Below are positions 13,213 to 15,867 of a stretch of DNA of 15,867 bases, piece by piece. The notes beneath the pieces were generated by a model, which searched no databases, was not told where the DNA came from, and saw nothing but the letters and a program-made list of their open reading frames with translations. The DNA is from Burkholderiales bacterium (GTDB lineage Bacteria; Pseudomonadota; Gammaproteobacteria; Burkholderiales; Burkholderiaceae_C), in the NCBI GenBank assembly GCA_028869035.1, contig JAGWTL010000025.1:1-15867 (forward strand), given 5' to 3'. Position 1 is the first letter of the stretch; every line of letters starts with the position of its first letter. Both the position numbers and the translations under genes were made by a program.

Positions 13213-13751
13213 GTCTCCACTGAAGTCATGGCTCTACGAAGAACGATCAACGCGTTGCCAAAAAACGCGAGTGAGAAACTCGACCAGAGCAGGAGATCGC
13301 CGAGGCGGCTGCCGAGCACATAGCTGGAGCTGCCAATGGCAGCAACGCTGCGATCCTTTTGCCAGGACGCAAATACAACGTCGCTATCGCCGTTCCACCA
13401 ACCGATGACGAAGGAATTCTTGGGCGGCTCTCCAAACTCAGATCGGACTTTGGCAGGAAATTTGTCTATCGAGTAGGTGTAGCCCGAGCCGTCGAAGTTA
13501 GAACCGAGCTTGTCCATCTGCCTCATCCACTCGGCCACCTCCTGCCCGCTTGGCAGACTACCCCTACTGGCCAACTCGTGCTGAGCGAACGCTTCAATTT
13601 TTTCAAGGGACTGTCGCTCCCAAGGGCGGACCTCGGTGGTGGCTGGAATCGTCAAGCTCACGAGAGTGATGGCAATGAAGGGGAGAGACATGAGCGCTAG
13701 CAAGCACGCCAGTAAAGCTAGTGCAGTGCGACGGCAAATCGAGGAATTCAT
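13146..13751 (-). CDS. Unknown two-helix membrane protein, integron cassette gene
   Basis: A 201-residue protein I do not recognise. A hydrophobic N-terminal segment (about 9-30, LALLACLLALMSLPFIAITLV) is followed by a soluble region of about 115 residues, rich in aromatic residues (YTYSIDKFPAKVRSEFG, FVIGWWNGDSDVVFASW). A second hydrophobic segment lies at about 147-168. This predicts an inner-membrane protein with a periplasmic domain. The last 18 residues (from SVKGAACAKAQA) are encoded inside the attC and the TAA lies in its R' core, a feature of cassette genes. ATG at 13751 is used; a TTG nine bases upstream is the alternative. The Shine-Dalgarno is weak. Base composition is lower in GC than the neighbouring chromosomal genes. 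Confidence 0.7.
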   Translation of the reverse strand: MNSSICRRTALALLACLLALMSLPFIAITLVSLTIPATTEVRPWERQSLEKIEAFAQHELASRGSLPSGQEVAEWMRQMDKLGSNFDGSGYTYSIDKFPAKVRSEFGEPPKNSFVIGWWNGDSDVVFASWQKDRSVAAIGSSSYVLGSRLGDLLLWSSFSLAFFGNALIVLRRAMTSVETTNPSVKGAACAKAQAAPYVER

Positions 13752-13787
13752 AACTGCCAACCTGTTTTAGACATCATGCCAGCTTGA

Positions 13788-13898
13788 CTGCCGACAGGCG
13801 GATATGCCCGCGAAATGATTGTCCAGGAAGAGCTGCACCTTGACGAGGTGAACAAAATGTTACGCAAGCCAGGTGACACGGAGCCCTTCAAGGGGTGA
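13788..13898 (+). pseudogene. Possible C-terminal remnant of an unknown gene
   Basis: Between the cassette cluster and the next gene, the + strand has an open stretch after a stop at 13785. It encodes YAREMIVQEELHLDEVNKML followed by RKPGDTEPFKG and a TGA at 13896-13898. An ATG at 13815 would give 27 residues with no clear Shine-Dalgarno. The amino acid mix (amphipathic helix, then a Gly-Asp turn) looks more protein-like than the other frames, so it may be the end of a gene lost at the cluster boundary. I cannot name a family. Confidence 0.25.
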
Positions 13899-13956
13899 AT
13901 TGCGCGGCAGAATGCCATAGACAAAACCGAACAGCCAAGCGGGGTATACCCTCGCG

Positions 13957-13984
13957 TTTTCACCCGGAAATGCCGGTTTAGAAT
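13957..13984 (+). promoter_or_regulatory. Possible sigma-70 promoter for the LivK-like gene
   Basis: A TAGAAT (13979-13984) fits a -10 box, with TTTTCA (13957-13962) sixteen bases upstream as a weak -35 box. Transcription would start about 30 bases before the GTG at 14024. A perfect palindrome GGTATACC (13943-13950) lies just upstream and could be an operator. Neither has been tested against known regulators. Confidence 0.35.
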
Positions 13985-14023
13985 GAATTGAACCCTTCAT
14001 TCTCAGCCCAGGGAGTACCCCCC

Positions 14024-15295
14024 GTGATTCGTGCCTATCGTATTTGTCTTGGACGTTTTGCCCGTTCGCTGTTGCTGGCGCTTGCCGGCACCGCCATGGC
14101 CACCGCCGCCATGGCCGACATTGAGCTGATCGGGGTGACCGAGGCCTCTGGTGGTGGGGCAGCGGCGGGTACGAGTTTCAAGAACGGCTACTTGATGGCC
14201 ATCGATGAGATCAACGCGACCGGTGGCGTGCTGGGTCAAAAACTGGTGCTGAAACAGATTGATATCGAGACCCATGCCGACGCCGCCAAGGCCGCCGTGG
14301 GCAAGGCGGTTGAAGCCAAGCCGTTCGCCATCCTGGGGCCGGTGTTCTCCGGCCTCACCGCCGCCAGCTCCCCGTTGACGGCGCCCGGCAAGATACCGCA
14401 ATTCACCGGCGGCGAAGCCGCGTCGCTGACGCGCAACTTCCACCCCAGCCTGCTGCGCACCTCCCTGTCACAACTCGGTTCGGCGCCACGCATGGGCGCC
14501 TTGATCACCTACGGGCTCAACACCAAGAAGGTCGGCCTGATCTGGATCGAGAATGAGTTTGGCAAGGACGGGCGTGCGGCGCTGCTCGACGCCATCAAGC
14601 GGCGTGGCGGCACCGTGGTGTTTGACCAGGCCATGAAACCAGGCCAGAAGAATCCGATCGAGATTGCCGAGGGTTTGAAGAAGTCCGACGCCGAAGCGCT
14701 GATGCTGTACGTCAATGAGAACGAGGCCGTCGAGATGTTGAAAGCGCTCAAGGAAGCAGGCTTCACCAAGCCCATCGTCAGCGATGGATTGGTTGCCGCG
14801 CAAAAAGTGCTTGACGGTGCAGGCCCCGCCGCCGAAGGCGTGTATGCCCACATGAACGCATCGATCGCAGCGCCATCCAGCGCCGTGCAGTCGTTTGTGG
14901 CGCGCTACCAGGCGCGCTATGCCGCCAAACCCGACCAGAATTCGATGAAGGGGTTTATCGCCATCAACGTGCTCAAGGCCGGTATCGAGATGGGGGGCAA
15001 GGTGGATCAGGAGCTGTTTCTCAAGACCATCAAGGACAAGCGGCTGGAGAGCAAGACCTACCCGGACCTGCTGACCAACATCAACTACGACTTTTTTGGC
15101 GACATCAACCGTGAGAGCTTTTATGTGCTGATCCGTGGTGGCGCGCCACACATTGTCGCGTCCATTCCGGGCGCGGAAGGTGGAGCCGTTCGCCTGACAG
15201 ATGGCCGGCTGATCACCCTCAACTCCACCGAGTTCCGTTCGGCATTGCGTGAGCCCGTCAACCTCGCGCTCAACAAGCTGCCGGCCAAAAAGTAG
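14024..15295 (+). CDS. ABC transporter periplasmic substrate-binding protein, LivK/branched-chain amino acid type
   Basis: A 423-residue type I periplasmic binding protein. Residues 1-31 are a Sec signal peptide (basic start, LLLALAGTAMATAAMA) cleaved before Asp-Ile-Glu. The mature protein begins IELIGVTEASGGGAAAGTSF, then has GYLMAIDEINATGGVLGQKL, the family hallmark, followed by AKPFAILGPVFSGLTAA and VGLIWIENEFGKDGR. It would bind a small organic ligand (amino acid, amide, aromatic acid or similar); the substrate is not predictable. GGGAG (14011-14015) lies eight bases before a GTG at 14024. An in-frame TTG at 13988 is upstream of that site and less likely. No permease or ATPase genes of this transporter are in the window. 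Confidence 0.9.
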   Translation: MIRAYRICLGRFARSLLLALAGTAMATAAMADIELIGVTEASGGGAAAGTSFKNGYLMAIDEINATGGVLGQKLVLKQIDIETHADAAKAAVGKAVEAKPFAILGPVFSGLTAASSPLTAPGKIPQFTGGEAASLTRNFHPSLLRTSLSQLGSAPRMGALITYGLNTKKVGLIWIENEFGKDGRAALLDAIKRRGGTVVFDQAMKPGQKNPIEIAEGLKKSDAEALMLYVNENEAVEMLKALKEAGFTKPIVSDGLVAAQKVLDGAGPAAEGVYAHMNASIAAPSSAVQSFVARYQARYAAKPDQNSMKGFIAINVLKAGIEMGGKVDQELFLKTIKDKRLESKTYPDLLTNINYDFFGDINRESFYVLIRGGAPHIVASIPGAEGGAVRLTDGRLITLNSTEFRSALREPVNLALNKLPAKK

Positions 15296-15354
15296 GCAAG
15301 GCTCGCAGAGGTCCGTTCGCCACCATCGCGGGGGACGGCTCAGATAAGTTCGCT

Positions 15355-15447
15355 ATTTGCAACTGAAAATTCGGTAGTTCCAGTTTGCACGGGTGGACTT
15401 CAGAATTTGGTTCATCGCAACCCATCGGTTGCGAGCCCACTTCTGAA
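15355..15447 (+). promoter_or_regulatory. sbp leader with nested inverted repeats
   Basis: Immediately before the sulfate-binding protein gene, TCGCAACC (15415-15422) and GGTTGCGA (15427-15434) form a perfect 8-bp stem with a CATC loop. They are enclosed by TTCAGAA (15399-15405) and TTCTGAA (15441-15447). Just upstream, GCAACTG and CAGTTTGC form a weaker pair within an AT-rich stretch (about 15346-15390). The arrangement ends eight bases before the ATG at 15455 and would cover the ribosome-binding region, so it could control translation or bind a regulator. A CysB-type activator site in the AT-rich part is plausible for a sulfate gene but is inference. Confidence 0.4.
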
Positions 15448-15454
15448 ATCCCAT

Positions 15455-15867
15455 ATGACCACCCGTCGCCAATTCGCCGTTGTCACCGCGCACCTCACCC
15501 TTGCCGCCAGCCTTGCCGGCGTGCATTCGCGTTCTCATGCACAAGCCGCGCAGACCCTGCTCAATGTGTCCTATGACCCGACGCGCGAGCTGTACGCCGA
15601 GTTCAACACAGCTTTCATCAAGCACTGGAAAGCCAAGACCGGCAAGGATGTGCAGATCAGGCAGTCGCATGGCGGTTCAGGCAAGCAAGCCCGATCCGTG
15701 ATCGACGGATTGGACGCCGATGTGGTCACACTGGGCTTGGCCGGTGACGTGGATGCACTCACGAAGCACGCACAATTGATCCCCGCTGATTGGCAAAAGC
15801 GCCTGCCGCACAATTCATCGCCCTATACCTCGACCATCGTGCTGGTGGTGCGCCAGGGCAATCCCAA
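15455..15867 (+). CDS. sbp: Sulfate ABC transporter periplasmic binding protein (partial, right edge)
   Basis: The first 137 codons are present and the gene runs off the window. It binds sulfate (or thiosulfate) for the CysTWA importer. After an N-terminal signal peptide (about 1-30, ending near SHAQAA) comes LLNVSYDPTRELYAEFN, then IRQSHGGSGKQARSVIDGL (about 68-86) and ADVVTLGLAGDVDALTKHA. WQKRLPHNSSPYTSTIVLVV follows. These are the Sbp/CysP signature segments, including the Ser-Gly residues that hold the anion. The signal peptide contains TRRQFAV, which could be a Tat-type twin-arginine motif; Sbp is usually Sec-exported. No strong Shine-Dalgarno is visible before the ATG. Confidence 0.92.
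   Translation, partial: MTTRRQFAVVTAHLTLAASLAGVHSRSHAQAAQTLLNVSYDPTRELYAEFNTAFIKHWKAKTGKDVQIRQSHGGSGKQARSVIDGLDADVVTLGLAGDVDALTKHAQLIPADWQKRLPHNSSPYTSTIVLVVRQGNP

Larger units (their letters stand above)
12566..13751 (-). mobile_element. Integron gene-cassette cluster without integrase (CALIN-like), two attC sites
   Basis: Two attC-like sites (12669-12731 and 13144-13212) in the same orientation delimit one complete cassette (brnTA). One upstream cassette gene (membrane protein) and one truncated downstream gene flank it. All genes read along the - strand, with each attC at the 3' end of its gene, as in integron arrays. Both complete reading frames end inside their attC site. No integrase gene is visible in the window, so the cluster fits the description of clusters of attC sites lacking an integrase. 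Base composition is visibly lower in GC than the flanking genes. The left boundary is not defined beyond the break near 12600. I could not find an attC or attI core upstream of the membrane protein gene (13752-13990). Confidence 0.65.

Noticed and set aside
13741..13800. Third attC upstream of the membrane-protein cassette
   Set aside because: GTCAAG and GTTGGCA-like pieces exist, but no paired R''/R' cores with matching L arms could be found at the right spacing.
13748..13963. 71-codon - strand frame upstream of the membrane-protein cassette gene
   Set aside because: No Shine-Dalgarno, no recognisable domain, and Ser-rich composition; the opposite strand looks more protein-like here.
1..15867. 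CRISPR array, tRNA or rRNA genes
   Set aside because: No regularly spaced direct repeats, and no tRNA or rRNA signature sequences were seen on either strand.

Overview
The window is a GC-rich proteobacterial chromosome segment. It most resembles the beta-proteobacterial order Burkholderiales, perhaps Comamonadaceae. This rests on codon and base usage, the narGHJI plus parvulin gene order, and recurring GAGAGGG/CCCTCACCC palindromes between genes. The genus cannot be fixed from the sequence alone.

Positions 1-5005 (+ strand) carry a respiratory nitrate reductase operon: the end of narG, then narH, narJ, narI and a cytoplasmic parvulin-type prolyl isomerase. A beta-carbonic anhydrase follows in the same direction. 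NarH, NarJ and NarI have every diagnostic residue I could check: the cysteine clusters and Trp of NarH, and the four haem histidines of NarI. Palindromic repeats fill two gaps in this run, one inside the operon between narG and narH and one before the carbonic anhydrase gene.

Positions 5056-9722 (+) hold a methyl-accepting chemotaxis protein, a nitronate-monooxygenase-family flavoprotein with a Cys-containing C-terminal extension, and a membrane-bound Cache/HAMP/GGDEF diguanylate cyclase with intact active and inhibitory sites. Positions 9730-12483 (- strand) hold small housekeeping or accessory genes: DUF429, a PaaI-type thioesterase translationally coupled to it, an AHSA1/SRPBCC protein, an unknown exported protein, and an isoprenylcysteine methyltransferase-like membrane protein.

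Positions about 12566-13751 look like a small integron-cassette cluster without an integrase, read on the - strand. Two attC-like recombination sites (12669-12731 and 13144-13212) each have the R''-L''-hairpin-L'-R' layout, with extra bases on the same arm. The cassettes are an unknown two-helix membrane protein whose reading frame runs into its own attC, then a BrnT/BrnA toxin-antitoxin pair whose toxin has lost its N-terminal half, and then the first codons of a third cassette gene that breaks off. Base composition is lower in GC than the flanks. This is the most interesting part of the window.

Positions 14024-15867 (+) encode a branched-chain-amino-acid-type (LivK-like) ABC substrate-binding protein and the start of a sulfate-binding protein (Sbp) that runs off the right edge. 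A leader with nested inverted repeats precedes sbp.
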